Under the pieces are notes generated by a model that made no database searches, was not told where the DNA came from, and saw only the letters and a program-made list of their open reading frames with translations. This document shows, piece by piece, positions 18,062 to 26,187 of a stretch of DNA of 64,000 bases. Positions within the stretch are counted from its first letter, which is position 1; each line of letters starts with the position of its first letter. The position numbers and the translations under genes were made by a program. Origin of the DNA: Halomonas icarae (GTDB lineage Bacteria > Pseudomonadota > Gammaproteobacteria > Pseudomonadales > Halomonadaceae); NCBI RefSeq assembly GCF_009901955.1, contig NZ_WUTS01000001.1, forward strand, positions 62,001 through 126,000, read 5' to 3'.

Positions 18062-19087
18062 TTAGGCCACGGCGGGGGTCTCGCGCTCGGCGACCAGGCC
18101 CAGGGCGTCATCGAACACTGTCAGGCCGGCCCCCTCGCGATGGGCATTCTCCGACAGATGGCGGCGAAACTTGCGCCCGCCGGGCTGGCCCTGGAAGAGT
18201 CCCAGCAGATGGCGAGTCAGGTGGTTGAGCCTGGCCCCCTCGTCGAGGCGGCGAGCGATATAAGGGCGCAGGGCACGGGCCGCGGCATGGCGGCTGGCTG
18301 CCGGTCCGGGGACGCCGTAGAGTGCCTGGTCGACGCCGGCGAGCAGCCAGGGATTCTGGTAGGCCTCGCGACCCACCATCACGCTGTCGACGAACTCGAG
18401 CTGCTGCTGGCAGGCGTCGAGCGTCTTGAGGCCGCCGTTGATGCCGATATGCAGCTCGGGACGGCTCGCCTTGAGACGATGCACCCGGGGGTAGTTGAGC
18501 GGCGGCACGTCACGATTCTCCTTCGGGGAGAGGCCTTCCAGCCATGCCTTGCGCGCATGCACGATAAAGGTGTCACAGCCGGCGTCGGCAACGGTATCGA
18601 TAAAGCGCGAGAGGTCGGCATCCTCGTCCTGGTCGTCGATGCCGATGCGGCACTTGACCGTGACCGGAATGGATACCGCCTCGCGCATGGCCTTCACCGC
18701 TGCGGCGACCTTCAGAGGGTGCCCCATCAGGCAGGCGCCGATCAGGTTGTTCTGGACCCGGTCGCTGGGGCAGCCGACGTTGAGGTTGACCTCATCATAG
18801 CCCCACGCCTCGGCGATGGCAGCACACTCGGCGAGCGCGCCGGGGTCGCTGCCGCCCAGCTGCAGGGCCAGCGGATGCTCGACCTCGTCGAACCCCAGGA
18901 AGCGCTCCCGGGGACTGCCATGGAGAATGGCGCCGGTCGTGACCATCTCGGTATAAAGCAGGGCGTGACGGGTGAGGGTCCTGGCGAACGCGCGGTAGTC
19001 GCGGGTCGTCCATTCCATCATGGGGGCCACGGAGAACGTCCTATCCAGCGCAGGGCGCGTATTTTCAGGCTTTCCGGTGGGTTGCAT
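18062..19087 (-). CDS. dusA: tRNA-dihydrouridine(20/20a) synthase DusA (5' end replaced by an integrated element)
   Basis: This FMN-dependent enzyme reduces U20/U20a in tRNA D-loops. The protein has SVAPMMEWT near the start, LQLGGSDP, the NLNVGCPSDRVQ active-site Cys stretch, VTVKCRIGIDD, and SINGG/VMVGREAYQNPW-type motifs, all typical of DusA. The element attachment repeat lies at 19014-19036 inside the gene, so the first codons (up to about residue 25) and the promoter come from the element. The ATG at 19087 has GAGGG 8 bases upstream. An alternative ATG at 19126 adds 13 residues but has no clear ribosome site. The displaced native start is at 32061-32129. Confidence 0.9.
   Translation of the reverse strand: MQPTGKPENTRPALDRTFSVAPMMEWTTRDYRAFARTLTRHALLYTEMVTTGAILHGSPRERFLGFDEVEHPLALQLGGSDPGALAECAAIAEAWGYDEVNLNVGCPSDRVQNNLIGACLMGHPLKVAAAVKAMREAVSIPVTVKCRIGIDDQDEDADLSRFIDTVADAGCDTFIVHARKAWLEGLSPKENRDVPPLNYPRVHRLKASRPELHIGINGGLKTLDACQQQLEFVDSVMVGREAYQNPWLLAGVDQALYGVPGPAASRHAAARALRPYIARRLDEGARLNHLTRHLLGLFQGQPGGRKFRRHLSENAHREGAGLTVFDDALGLVAERETPAVA
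19014..19036. repeat. Attachment-site core repeat next to integrase (attL)
   Basis: This is one copy of a 23-bp direct repeat containing CATCATGGGGGCCACGGAG. It encodes the dusA residues FSVAPMM on the minus strand. The second perfect copy is at 32080-32102. Allowing one mismatch, identity extends leftward to 19009. It marks one end of the integrated element. Confidence 0.9.
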
Positions 19088-19127
19088 GCTGTCGCCCTCG
19101 CGACGTTTGTCGATGTTTTTTGCCATT

Positions 19128-19190
19128 TTGCTACGTTTTTGGCCTCGCGTTGCTACGAGTTTGCTAAGCTGTAGCCAGTGGATTTGCTAC
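19128..19190. promoter_or_regulatory. Cluster of TTGCTA repeats, candidate integrase arm-type sites
   Basis: TTGCTAC occurs at 19128-19134, 19150-19156 and 19184-19190, and TTGCTAA at 19161-19167. All are in the same orientation, in the 119-base gap between dusA and int. A further TTGCTAAC copy lies near the other element end (32032-32039). Repeated heptamers on both sides of an attachment core are the usual layout of integrase arm-binding sites. They may also overlap the int promoter. Confidence 0.5.
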
Positions 19191-19206
19191 AAAGGAGCCA
19201 GGCTCG

Positions 19207-20277
19207 ATGGCGACGATCACCAAGCGGAAGAAGAAGGGCGGGAGTGTCGCATACACTGCCCAAATACGCATTATGCGCAACGGGGAGCGCGCGCACTCTG
19301 AGGCCCGTACTTTCCCCAAGAAAGCCATGGCCGAGGAATGGGCGAAGCGCCGGGAGCTCGAGCTCAAGACGCCTGGCGGCCTACTGAGCGCGAAGTGGCG
19401 AGGCGTGACTTTGAACGATGCCATTGAGCGATACCTCCACGAGTTTGCCCAGGGCGCGGGGCGCACGAAGCGGGCCACAATCCAGCAGCTACAGCGCTTT
19501 CCGATCGCCAGGGTGCAGATCAACGAGCTGACCAGCGAGCAGATTGTCGAGCATGGTGTACTTCGCCGAAACAGCGGCGTGACGCCGGCCACCGTCAACC
19601 TCGATATCACATGGCTCGGCATCATACTGAGGACGGCGGTAGCCGCCTGGAAGATGCCGGTTGACCTCGCCGAGTTCGAGGCGGCGAAAGTGCTACTGAA
19701 GTCGAAGCGACTGATCGGCAAGCCCAGGGCCCGGGATCGGCGGCCCACGGCGGCGGAGGTCGAGCAGCTGCGTGCCTACTTCCGGCGATCCCAGCGGATA
19801 CGGCCGACAGCGATCATCCCGATGGAAGACATCATGGACTTCGCCATCGCGTCCTCGAGGCGACGGGAGGAGATTACCCGGCTCCTCTGGTCAGACCTCG
19901 ACGAGGCCGCGTCGACGTGTTGGGTGCGGGATGCCAAGCACCCCCGGCACAAGCTCGGCAATCATCGCCAGTTCAAGCTGACCACCGAGGCGCTGGACAT
20001 CATCCAGCGGCAGCCACGCACCCAGGGCGAAGACCGCATCTTCCCCTTTCGCCCGGCCTCGATCGGCACGCGGTGGCAGACGGCGACGGCTGCTTGCGGC
20101 ATCGAAGACCTACGCTTCCACGACCTTCGTCACGAGGCCACATCGAGGCTATTCGAAGCAGGGTACGAGATTGTCGAGGTGCAGCAGTTCACGCTCCACG
20201 AGAGCTGGGATGTGCTGAAACGCTACACGCACCTCCGGCCGGAGAACCTGACCCTGCGCACAGCGGTGTTGCCGTGA
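19207..20277 (+). CDS. int: Tyrosine-type site-specific integrase
   Basis: The 356-residue recombinase has an N-terminal beta-rich arm-binding region, a SAM-like core-binding domain (about 65-160) and a C-terminal catalytic domain. The catalytic residues are visible: Arg in ASSRRREEI, Lys around KHPRHKLG, HDLRHE (His and Arg), His in TLHESWDV, and Tyr in KRYTHL. It lies next to attL and reads away from dusA, as expected for an element integrating in dusA. AAAGGAG precedes the ATG. It should catalyse integration and, with a directionality factor such as the AlpA-like protein, excision. Confidence 0.92.
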   Translation: MATITKRKKKGGSVAYTAQIRIMRNGERAHSEARTFPKKAMAEEWAKRRELELKTPGGLLSAKWRGVTLNDAIERYLHEFAQGAGRTKRATIQQLQRFPIARVQINELTSEQIVEHGVLRRNSGVTPATVNLDITWLGIILRTAVAAWKMPVDLAEFEAAKVLLKSKRLIGKPRARDRRPTAAEVEQLRAYFRRSQRIRPTAIIPMEDIMDFAIASSRRREEITRLLWSDLDEAASTCWVRDAKHPRHKLGNHRQFKLTTEALDIIQRQPRTQGEDRIFPFRPASIGTRWQTATAACGIEDLRFHDLRHEATSRLFEAGYEIVEVQQFTLHESWDVLKRYTHLRPENLTLRTAVLP

Positions 20278-20650
20278 TGCCGACTCCTCCCTTATCGCGT
20301 TGCCGCTTCTTGCGGAGTCGTCTAGAGCTTTTTGGGCGCGATTTCGCCGAACAGCGGCCATTTCGGCCATCGCCCACCCACTTGTCGGACTTTTCGACAT
20401 TTTCGGGTGGGCAAAAGTGCATAAATTCGCATAGCCCCTTGCGCCCCTGTGAAGCCCCGGGAGCCCAGCAACGGCGCGGGCTGACACTCTGCTGCATACG
20501 TGCATAATTCCCGAACTATTTAGAGCGCAGGCGTGGAGGGGGACTTATCGCGCGCCGTGGGGCGCCGTGGGGTAGGGGGCATATGGGGGCAGAAAGCCAT
20601 CAGCGGAAGCGCAGGAGGAGCGCCAAGAGAAAGACCGATGCCTGACACAG
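20278..20650. other. Gene-free stretch between integrase and the minus-strand operon end
   Basis: About 370 bases contain no convincing gene on either strand. Two short near-repeats, GTGCATAAATT (20418) and GTGCATAATT (about 20500), are the only structure seen. Base composition appears more AT-rich than the flanks around 20385-20520. Confidence 0.5.
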
Positions 20651-20676
20651 AAAAAGGCCGCGCTTCTCACGCGGCC
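20651..20676 (-). terminator. Rho-independent terminator of the element's long operon
   Basis: Read on the minus strand, the stem GGCCGCG / CGCGGCC with a seven-base loop is followed directly by TTTTT. It lies about 20 bases after the stop of the gpS-like gene and should end the operon. Confidence 0.85.
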
Positions 20677-20694
20677 TCTGAGGGCGATATAGGG

Positions 20695-21366
20695 CTATCG
20701 CTTCACGTTGGTGATGTGGTCGATCACCTTATCCTGGATCATCTGAATGTCAGACTGTGACAGGCCCAATAGCTTCCGTTCAGGGTAATCGGCCATCGCG
20801 CCGTGATGCTCCATCTTGACCTTCTCGCCATACTGGTGAGCTGCCGCGATGCCGGCGACGCCCCGCACGAAGCCGACGGCCAACCCGTCGGACCCGGCGT
20901 GGAGCATGCGTAAGTTCTGAGCGTGGCTGATTTTGCGGAACATGGCTTGGCGCCTAACCTTCCCCCTCTGGGCACGCAAGCGCCCCCCACCCCCTCCGGA
21001 AAAGTCGGGGCGGGTATAGAACCGGATGCGGCGCTTCAGGAAGGTGCGGATGCCGCTGGCTTCGCGATCATAGCCAATCATGCGGTCCCCCTCGTCTCGG
21101 AAGGACTTCATCGCTGCCATACGCTTGATGCCCCCCGGTTTTTCGTAGAGGAACTTGACCGGCTTGTTGATCGGCTTCTTTTCCTTCCTCGGCTTGAAAG
21201 GGGTGCCGTCGGGGTTCTTCTGGGCTTTGATGCGATTACGGTTGGACTTGGCGAGCTCCAAAGCGATTTCGCTCATCAGCTTCTTTCGCTGCTTGTCGCC
21301 CAGGGCGTGGAGCGTGGGAGCAAGCCAGCTTTCCAGTTGGCGCTCCAGGTCATCAGCGGCGGCCAT
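20695..21366 (-). CDS. Phage virion morphogenesis protein, P2 gpS-like
   Basis: The 223-residue protein resembles the tail-completion family of P2 gpS. It starts with a helical region (LERQLESWLAPTL), a basic segment RNRIKAQKNPDGTPFKPR, a central HAGSDGLAVGFVRG beta stretch with AAAHQYGE, and the typical ending YPERKLLGLSQSDIQMI. It is longer than P2 gpS (about 150 aa). In P2 the protein acts when tails are finished or joined to heads, yet no tail genes are present here. It is the last gene of the operon, 16 bases after the capsid gene. Confidence 0.8.
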   Translation of the reverse strand: MAAADDLERQLESWLAPTLHALGDKQRKKLMSEIALELAKSNRNRIKAQKNPDGTPFKPRKEKKPINKPVKFLYEKPGGIKRMAAMKSFRDEGDRMIGYDREASGIRTFLKRRIRFYTRPDFSGGGGGRLRAQRGKVRRQAMFRKISHAQNLRMLHAGSDGLAVGFVRGVAGIAAAHQYGEKVKMEHHGAMADYPERKLLGLSQSDIQMIQDKVIDHITNVKR

Positions 21367-21382
21367 AGTGTTCTCCTTCCGG

Positions 21383-22399
21383 TTATGCCCAGCTTCCGAA
21401 GACGATGTTCTCGACCAGACAGGCCGCGCCGAAGTCCTCGATCACGTACGCCTCGTTCGAGCTTTCGTAGTTCTCAATCTGCTTGCGCTTGGGGTTATCG
21501 ATCACGAAGCGGCGGCGGCTGCCGCGCTGCCAGTAGATCGACAAGTTCTCGGGCATGGTGATGAACAGGCTGTTCTCTGGCATGCCGGGGACCCTGGCTG
21601 CCGCCTTGCCACCAAACCGGGCGTTGCTCATCACCACATCCATGGCCACCGCCTCGGTCGGTGTACCGGCGTGCTCGCTGGCTATCTGGAAGTACTTGTC
21701 GGCGATCAGCTCGCGGCCCGCTATCACGTTGATGTCGGGGTTGCCCCGGTGCCAGGGGTCGATCAGCTCGCCTACGACATCGAAGATTAGGGCGTCGATG
21801 TTCTCGTAATCGCCGCCGGGGCCGACACGAACCTCGCCGGCGGCGGCGCCCTCGCCAAGCACCCGGGCGGGGGCGTGCTCGCGGAGCACTTGCAACCACC
21901 CCTTGTTGACGTCCTGTAGCAGCGGGTTGGCGCCGCTGTCAGTCTGTGCCGCCGCGCTCGTCCCATTGAAGCCGATGGTCAGCCGGTCGAGCGCCTGCTG
22001 CCTGACCAGCATGTCGCGGACGCGGCGCTGGAAGTCGGGGAACTTGGCCCAGGCGTCCAGCTTGGCCCAGCTGATGTGGGTGTCGAACTCAGTGCTCTCG
22101 CAGACGAACTCGACCTGGTCCAGCTCGATCACGTCAACGGGCTCGCGGTCGCTTTTCGTGATGTCGGTTCGCTTAGCGATGGGTCCACCTACTTCGAGCC
22201 CCATGCGCTGCCCCCTCATCTCGTCGACGCCGACGATATTCACTCGCTGCAGGAAGGCGGAGCTTTCCTGAATGTGGCTCTCGAGAGACTGCTGCACGCT
22301 GGGCGCGACGCTGAACGACTGGCTGACGTCGCGGACGCCGTTGAGCTCGGCGATTCGGCTCAGCAGTTGGGTGAAGGCTTCGCGCGTTTCGTTCTTCAT
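21383..22399 (-). CDS. Phage major capsid protein, P2 gpN family
   Basis: The 338-residue protein shows the P2-type HK97-fold capsid features: an N-terminal helical arm (ETREAFTQLLSRIAELNGV), SFSVAPSVQQSLESHIQESSAFL, the INVVGVDEMRGQ-like stretch, and FPDFQRRVRDMLVRQQALDRLTIGFNG. The ending is typical too, with SNEAYVIEDF. P2 gpN is about 357 residues and is cleaved by the gpO protease, and no gpO homologue is visible here. The gene is 50 bases after the coiled-coil gene and 16 before gpS. The element therefore seems able to make a capsid shell subunit without the rest of the head genes. Confidence 0.87.
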   Translation of the reverse strand: MKNETREAFTQLLSRIAELNGVRDVSQSFSVAPSVQQSLESHIQESSAFLQRVNIVGVDEMRGQRMGLEVGGPIAKRTDITKSDREPVDVIELDQVEFVCESTEFDTHISWAKLDAWAKFPDFQRRVRDMLVRQQALDRLTIGFNGTSAAAQTDSGANPLLQDVNKGWLQVLREHAPARVLGEGAAAGEVRVGPGGDYENIDALIFDVVGELIDPWHRGNPDINVIAGRELIADKYFQIASEHAGTPTEAVAMDVVMSNARFGGKAAARVPGMPENSLFITMPENLSIYWQRGSRRRFVIDNPKRKQIENYESSNEAYVIEDFGAACLVENIVFGSWA

Positions 22400-22449
22400 G
22401 ATGTCTTCCTGGTGGTGGTGATGGTGGTTACCGGGTGGTCTTGTACCGC

Positions 22450-23151
22450 TCAGTGCTCACAGGCCAGCGGAGCCAGCGGGCCCTCGAGGTCGCCCTCGAA
22501 GCGGGTTTTCTCGTCGCCCAGGGCGGCCATCCGCTCGATTACTGCATCGGCGATCATGGCGCGCTTCCGCTTTTCGGCCTCGGCGGCGATCTTGCGGCGG
22601 TCATCGCCGGAGATCTTCGCCATAAAGCCGGGCTTGCTGGACTCATGGCCATCGAAGCCAATGCCACCCATAAAGCTGTGATCCTCGACGACCTCGCTTC
22701 GAATGCTATCGGCGCGTTGAGCAAGTGCCTTGAGCAGCTCCTGGCCTTCAGGCTTCTCGAAGACTTCGGCCATGGCGGCGTCGAGGCGGTTGGCTGCCGT
22801 ATCCCGGCGCGCCTCGGCCAGGTGGGCGATGTGCTGCTGTCGAAGCTGGCTGGCCCAGTGGCGCAGCTCGGCAACATGAGGCGTCAGCTCGTTGATCAGT
22901 ACATCGAGCTGCTCGACCTCGGCGGCTAGTGTGCGCTCCTCGGCTTGCAGCTCGCGGACCTCCTTTCCGGCGGCCCCGCCGGCATCCTTGAAGATCTGCC
23001 GCCACTGTCGGCCGGCGTCGCGGCTGCTCTGCATGGTGGCAGCGCGCTGACCTTGCAGGCGCTTGAGTTCGCCGGCGGCAGTTTCCAGCTTGTCGCGCAT
23101 GGCGCGGTAGTTCTCAGTCACTTGGGTGAAGTGCTTGTGGGTGGTGGTCAT
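22450..23151 (-). CDS. Coiled-coil protein of unknown function upstream of the capsid gene
   Basis: I do not recognise this 233-residue protein. It is predicted to be almost wholly helical, with long heptad-like stretches over residues 10-60 and 70-125 (for example ELQAEERTLAAEVEQLDVLINEL) and a basic C-terminal part (DDRRKIAAEAEKRKR). The ATG at 23151 overlaps the replication gene stop by four bases, and the capsid gene follows. It sits where P2-like phages have the scaffold gene, but no serine-protease domain is visible. A scaffold or capsid-size factor, comparable in length to P4 Sid (244 aa), is a hypothesis only. Confidence 0.7.
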   Translation of the reverse strand: MTTTHKHFTQVTENYRAMRDKLETAAGELKRLQGQRAATMQSSRDAGRQWRQIFKDAGGAAGKEVRELQAEERTLAAEVEQLDVLINELTPHVAELRHWASQLRQQHIAHLAEARRDTAANRLDAAMAEVFEKPEGQELLKALAQRADSIRSEVVEDHSFMGGIGFDGHESSKPGFMAKISGDDRRKIAAEAEKRKRAMIADAVIERMAALGDEKTRFEGDLEGPLAPLACEH

Positions 23152-25601
23152 GCGGCGGTGCTCCAGGTGGTGGTGCGTTGGGGGAAAGGTTCTACGGGTG
23201 CGGGGGCTTCCCACAGGGCGGCGGCGGCCAGCAGGGCGCGCTCGGCATCGAGGCCGTGCTGGTCGCGGTTCTCCTTGACCAGCAGCCGCGCCCAGGTCTG
23301 GCGATCCTCCTTGACGGGCGGCGCCTCGAAGAAGCGCCACGCCAGGCGGGAGGCCAGCTCGTCGTCGATACCCTTGGCCTGGCGGCGCTCGGCGTAGGCC
23401 GGCGAGGTCAGGAACTGCCAGGCGGCGCGGGACTCCGGCGTAACCGGGTGCCGGCCCGAGTCGTCCGGCAGAGGCTCGCGATCCCCAGCACTGCCGGGCT
23501 CCTCGAAACCCTCGAGCTCAGGCGGGGAGTACTCCGGCACGGTGATGGCGCGTTGTGCCCTCAGCAGCTCCAGGGCGGCCATGTCTTGGCGAACACACTC
23601 TTCGACGTCGGCGAGATTGGCCTGATATTCGGCGGACCCTCGCCACTCATCGAGGCGCCGACGCTGGGCTTTTGCCAGCTCGGGCGGCGGTGTGCGGGGC
23701 TGGATATCAGGGTCCGTACACTTATTCTCAGGACTCCAAGTGCTCGCGGCTTCGCCGCTGCGCTGGCCCTGCGCTGCCGCGCCGGGCTTCACGTCCCAGC
23801 GGTAGAAGCGAGTCAGGAACTCGGCTTGGCCCGTCGAGCTGGTGACGACTACGCCGAAGGTCGCCTTCACGGGCTCGCCGTAGGCGCCTAGCTTCTCGAT
23901 GCCTTCACACAGCTCGCCAGTCTCGGGGTCAACTTCGGGTGCTTTGGTGTCCAGCCGCGCCATGCGCCATGGCCGGGCGGGGCGGTCGTCGACGGGGACG
24001 CCGATGCCGCCCATGTGGTCGATGAACTTGAACCAGTCGCCGGCGTCGGCAGCGCGGTGGAGATCTTCCAGGATCGCCAGCGCCTCGGGATCGGGCTTGG
24101 TGATGGCAACCCAGTCCTTGAAACATGCCGCGGCATAGCTATCGGCATCGCTGGTGCGCAGGCGGCGAAGCTCTCGCCAGACTGTCACGCTGGGTGTGCC
24201 CATAAACTGGAACTGACGGATGCCATGCACGGAGGCCCACGCCTCGATGCGGGATGAGGCCACGTCCATCGGGTTGCCGTAGAGGTCGACATCATCGGCC
24301 TTCGCCGCGCCGGCGATGGCCTTGCCGATGTACTTGGCGACATAGCCGGCGGCGCTACCCTTGGCGGGGTCGATGTCTTCGAAACGGATGCGGACTTGCT
24401 CCCGGCCAGCGACCTCCTCGGGGTCGATCGAGAGGGCGTAGCGCCGGATGATGGCCTTGAGGTGGTCGAGTTGATCAGCGGACACGAACAGCAACAGGTG
24501 CCAGTGGGGCGTGCCGTCGTGGTGCGGCTCGGCAACCCGTACCCCGTAGCACTCGACGCCATCCCGCTTGAGCTTGGCCCGGGTCCGCGCCCACAGCTTT
24601 CCCAGCAGGCGGTGCGACTGGCGCGGCGTGGCGCCGTTGTACTTGGGGTTGGGCGTTGAATTCCTCTCAAGCACCGAGTGGAAGGCGCTGGGCAGCGTCC
24701 ATGTTACGAACACACCGCAATGCCCGGCACGGCGGCCGAAAGCCTCGGTCTCTCTCACCCTGAGCATCATCTCGGCATAGCGGTGTTTGGGGTTCGCCTG
24801 GCCGCTTTCGGAGAGCTCGGCGAGCGTCAACTCCTGGTCAAACTGGTTAGTGGCGGTGGTGCCCTCGAGCATGAGGCGGTTTGACGCCTGGCGGTGCTGC
24901 CAGCGACCGAAGGCCAGGTCCGACAGGTAGATCTCGGCGCGCTTGTGCACGCGGCGCACCAGGCGCTGGAACTGGTCGAGGCGACGGGTGGCTTCGGTGC
25001 GCAGCTTACGGCGCCACCAGGCGGCAGCGCCTAGCTTCTTGAGCAGCGTGTGGCGCTGGCTACGACTTAGGCGCTCGAGCTCGTCAGGCGGGTCGATGTC
25101 GAGATGGTGTTCGTGAGCCTGGCGCAAGGCGGCGCGCAGAGCCTCAATCTCGGCATCGCGGCGGCTCGGCCAGGTGTGGCGCTGAAAGACCAGAGTGGCC
25201 AGAACGAGGCCGGCCGGGCGGCGAGGCTGCCAGTAGTGGTGGCGGCAGGTGGTGGCCAGGGCCTGGTCGGCCTTTCGGCCAAGGCGACCAAGCTCGGCGG
25301 CGACGCGCTCAGCCTTGGTCAGGGCGTAGTCCTCGAGCGCCTGGTCGTCCCAGGTTGCGTTGAAGGGGCCGAGGCACAGCTGTGCCTCCATGGCGCGCAG
25401 CCAGGTGTTCGCCCGCACATTGCCGCGGTTGCCATGCCCGGCAGCGGTGGAGGCCGCTACCACGCCACAAATAAGATCATCGGCAACTAGGGGAAACTTG
25501 TTGAAGATTTTGCGGCGCCATTCCCGGCACCAAGGCGTGCCGAGGGCTTTCTCGACCTCGCGGGCTGCGCTGACCATCATCGGGAGCACGAACCGTGTCA
25601 T
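23148..25601 (-). CDS. Replication endonuclease, P2 gpA family (HUH)
   Basis: The 817-residue rolling-circle initiator is close to P2 gpA (about 761). The HUH metal motif is PHWHLLLF, and the catalytic two-tyrosine motif is YVAKYIGK in GYVAKYIGKAI. An N-terminal helical domain (about 1-270) precedes the nuclease domain (about 290-490). The C-terminal third is Pro/Glu-rich and probably a linker plus a small domain. GGAGGT lies 5 bases before the ATG, and the start overlaps a 47-codon gene. It would nick the element's own origin, allowing replication independent of the host phage. Confidence 0.9.
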   Translation of the reverse strand: MTRFVLPMMVSAAREVEKALGTPWCREWRRKIFNKFPLVADDLICGVVAASTAAGHGNRGNVRANTWLRAMEAQLCLGPFNATWDDQALEDYALTKAERVAAELGRLGRKADQALATTCRHHYWQPRRPAGLVLATLVFQRHTWPSRRDAEIEALRAALRQAHEHHLDIDPPDELERLSRSQRHTLLKKLGAAAWWRRKLRTEATRRLDQFQRLVRRVHKRAEIYLSDLAFGRWQHRQASNRLMLEGTTATNQFDQELTLAELSESGQANPKHRYAEMMLRVRETEAFGRRAGHCGVFVTWTLPSAFHSVLERNSTPNPKYNGATPRQSHRLLGKLWARTRAKLKRDGVECYGVRVAEPHHDGTPHWHLLLFVSADQLDHLKAIIRRYALSIDPEEVAGREQVRIRFEDIDPAKGSAAGYVAKYIGKAIAGAAKADDVDLYGNPMDVASSRIEAWASVHGIRQFQFMGTPSVTVWRELRRLRTSDADSYAAACFKDWVAITKPDPEALAILEDLHRAADAGDWFKFIDHMGGIGVPVDDRPARPWRMARLDTKAPEVDPETGELCEGIEKLGAYGEPVKATFGVVVTSSTGQAEFLTRFYRWDVKPGAAAQGQRSGEAASTWSPENKCTDPDIQPRTPPPELAKAQRRRLDEWRGSAEYQANLADVEECVRQDMAALELLRAQRAITVPEYSPPELEGFEEPGSAGDREPLPDDSGRHPVTPESRAAWQFLTSPAYAERRQAKGIDDELASRLAWRFFEAPPVKEDRQTWARLLVKENRDQHGLDAERALLAAAALWEAPAPVEPFPQRTTTWSTAA

Positions 25602-25741
25602 CGTGCACCTCCGATGTCGCCGGGGCAGTCGGCGAGCTTGCGCGCGGCGCTCGCTGTGCTACGCTTCTCGCCGTTAATGTTTGTGTTTTGGGCCCCCATG
25701 CGATTGTGGCGATCGTCGGGGGCCTTCTCGTTTCCCGCCAT
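25598..25741 (-). CDS. Small hydrophilic protein (47 aa), translationally coupled to the replication gene
   Basis: A 47-codon frame starts with an ATG one base after the stop of the upstream gene, and its TGA overlaps the ATG of the replication gene (ATGA). The product is basic and polar (starts MAGNEKAPDDRHNR, ends DCPGDIGGAR) with no recognised domain. GAGG lies 9 bases upstream. The exact fit between two coupled genes argues for a real gene. A near-palindrome GGCCCCCGACGAT...CATGGGGGCC lies within it at about 25691-25724, so a structural RNA role is an alternative. Confidence 0.5.
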   Translation of the reverse strand: MAGNEKAPDDRHNRMGAQNTNINGEKRSTASAARKLADCPGDIGGAR

Positions 25742-25742
25742 C

Positions 25743-25955
25743 TCAGCTTGCCTCGTAAACTCTTTCGCCGGTCAGCTTGCTGCGCTCGGCAACATCGAAT
25801 CCCTGCGCTTGAATCAGCGAGTCGCGGCCCGTCTCCTTGCGGCCACCGTCCCGATCCAGTGCTTGGCCGACGGCGCGCTTGATCGCCGGCCAGTCGTCGG
25901 CGGTGAAGGTGATGCGCTCGCTTTGTACGCTCAGGGTGATCACTCGCTTCGCCAT
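25743..25955 (-). CDS. Small hypothetical element protein (70 aa)
   Basis: I see no known family. The product begins MAKRVITLSVQSERITFTADDW, a beta-beta start that looks like a small DNA- or nucleotide-related fold, and ends with KLTGERVYEAS. The ATG at 25955 has AAGGAG 9 bases upstream. It is 13 bases after the 72-residue protein gene and one base before the next small gene, inside the long operon. Confidence 0.6.
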   Translation of the reverse strand: MAKRVITLSVQSERITFTADDWPAIKRAVGQALDRDGGRKETGRDSLIQAQGFDVAERSKLTGERVYEAS

Positions 25956-25968
25956 GGGTGTCGCTCCT

Positions 25969-26187
25969 TCAGCAGTCGGTTTGAACGGGCCACTGCCCGA
26001 AGAAGGCCGTATCACTCGGGCCCTGGTTAAACTTTCTGGTGGCTTTCGGTGCTGGCACTGTCTTTAGCTTTTCCACGTCGACTCCGGCATTCATCAGGCC
26101 GTTATGAAGCGAGGTATAAAGCTCGATAGCTTCATCTTCGGTGAACTCGTAAGGCAGCCCTTCGAGATCGATATCAATCAGCTTCAT
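25969..26187 (-). CDS. Small acidic hypothetical protein (72 aa)
   Basis: The 72-residue acidic protein starts MKLIDIDLEGLPYEFTEDEA, followed by a helix (IELYTSLHNGLMNAGVDVEKL) and a polar tail. There is no recognised domain. Its start overlaps the AlpA-like stop by four bases (ATGA), so it is translated together with alpA. Confidence 0.6.
   Translation of the reverse strand: MKLIDIDLEGLPYEFTEDEAIELYTSLHNGLMNAGVDVEKLKTVPAPKATRKFNQGPSDTAFFGQWPVQTDC

Noticed and set aside
23152..23340. An N-terminal extension of the coiled-coil protein by 63 codons
   Set aside because: It is an Arg/Pro-rich shadow of the end of the replication gene. The ATG at 23151 gives the usual 4-base overlap.
25691..25724. 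A terminator formed by the GGCCCCC near-palindrome inside the 47-codon gene
   Set aside because: No T-run follows on the minus strand, and no plus-strand gene ends here.
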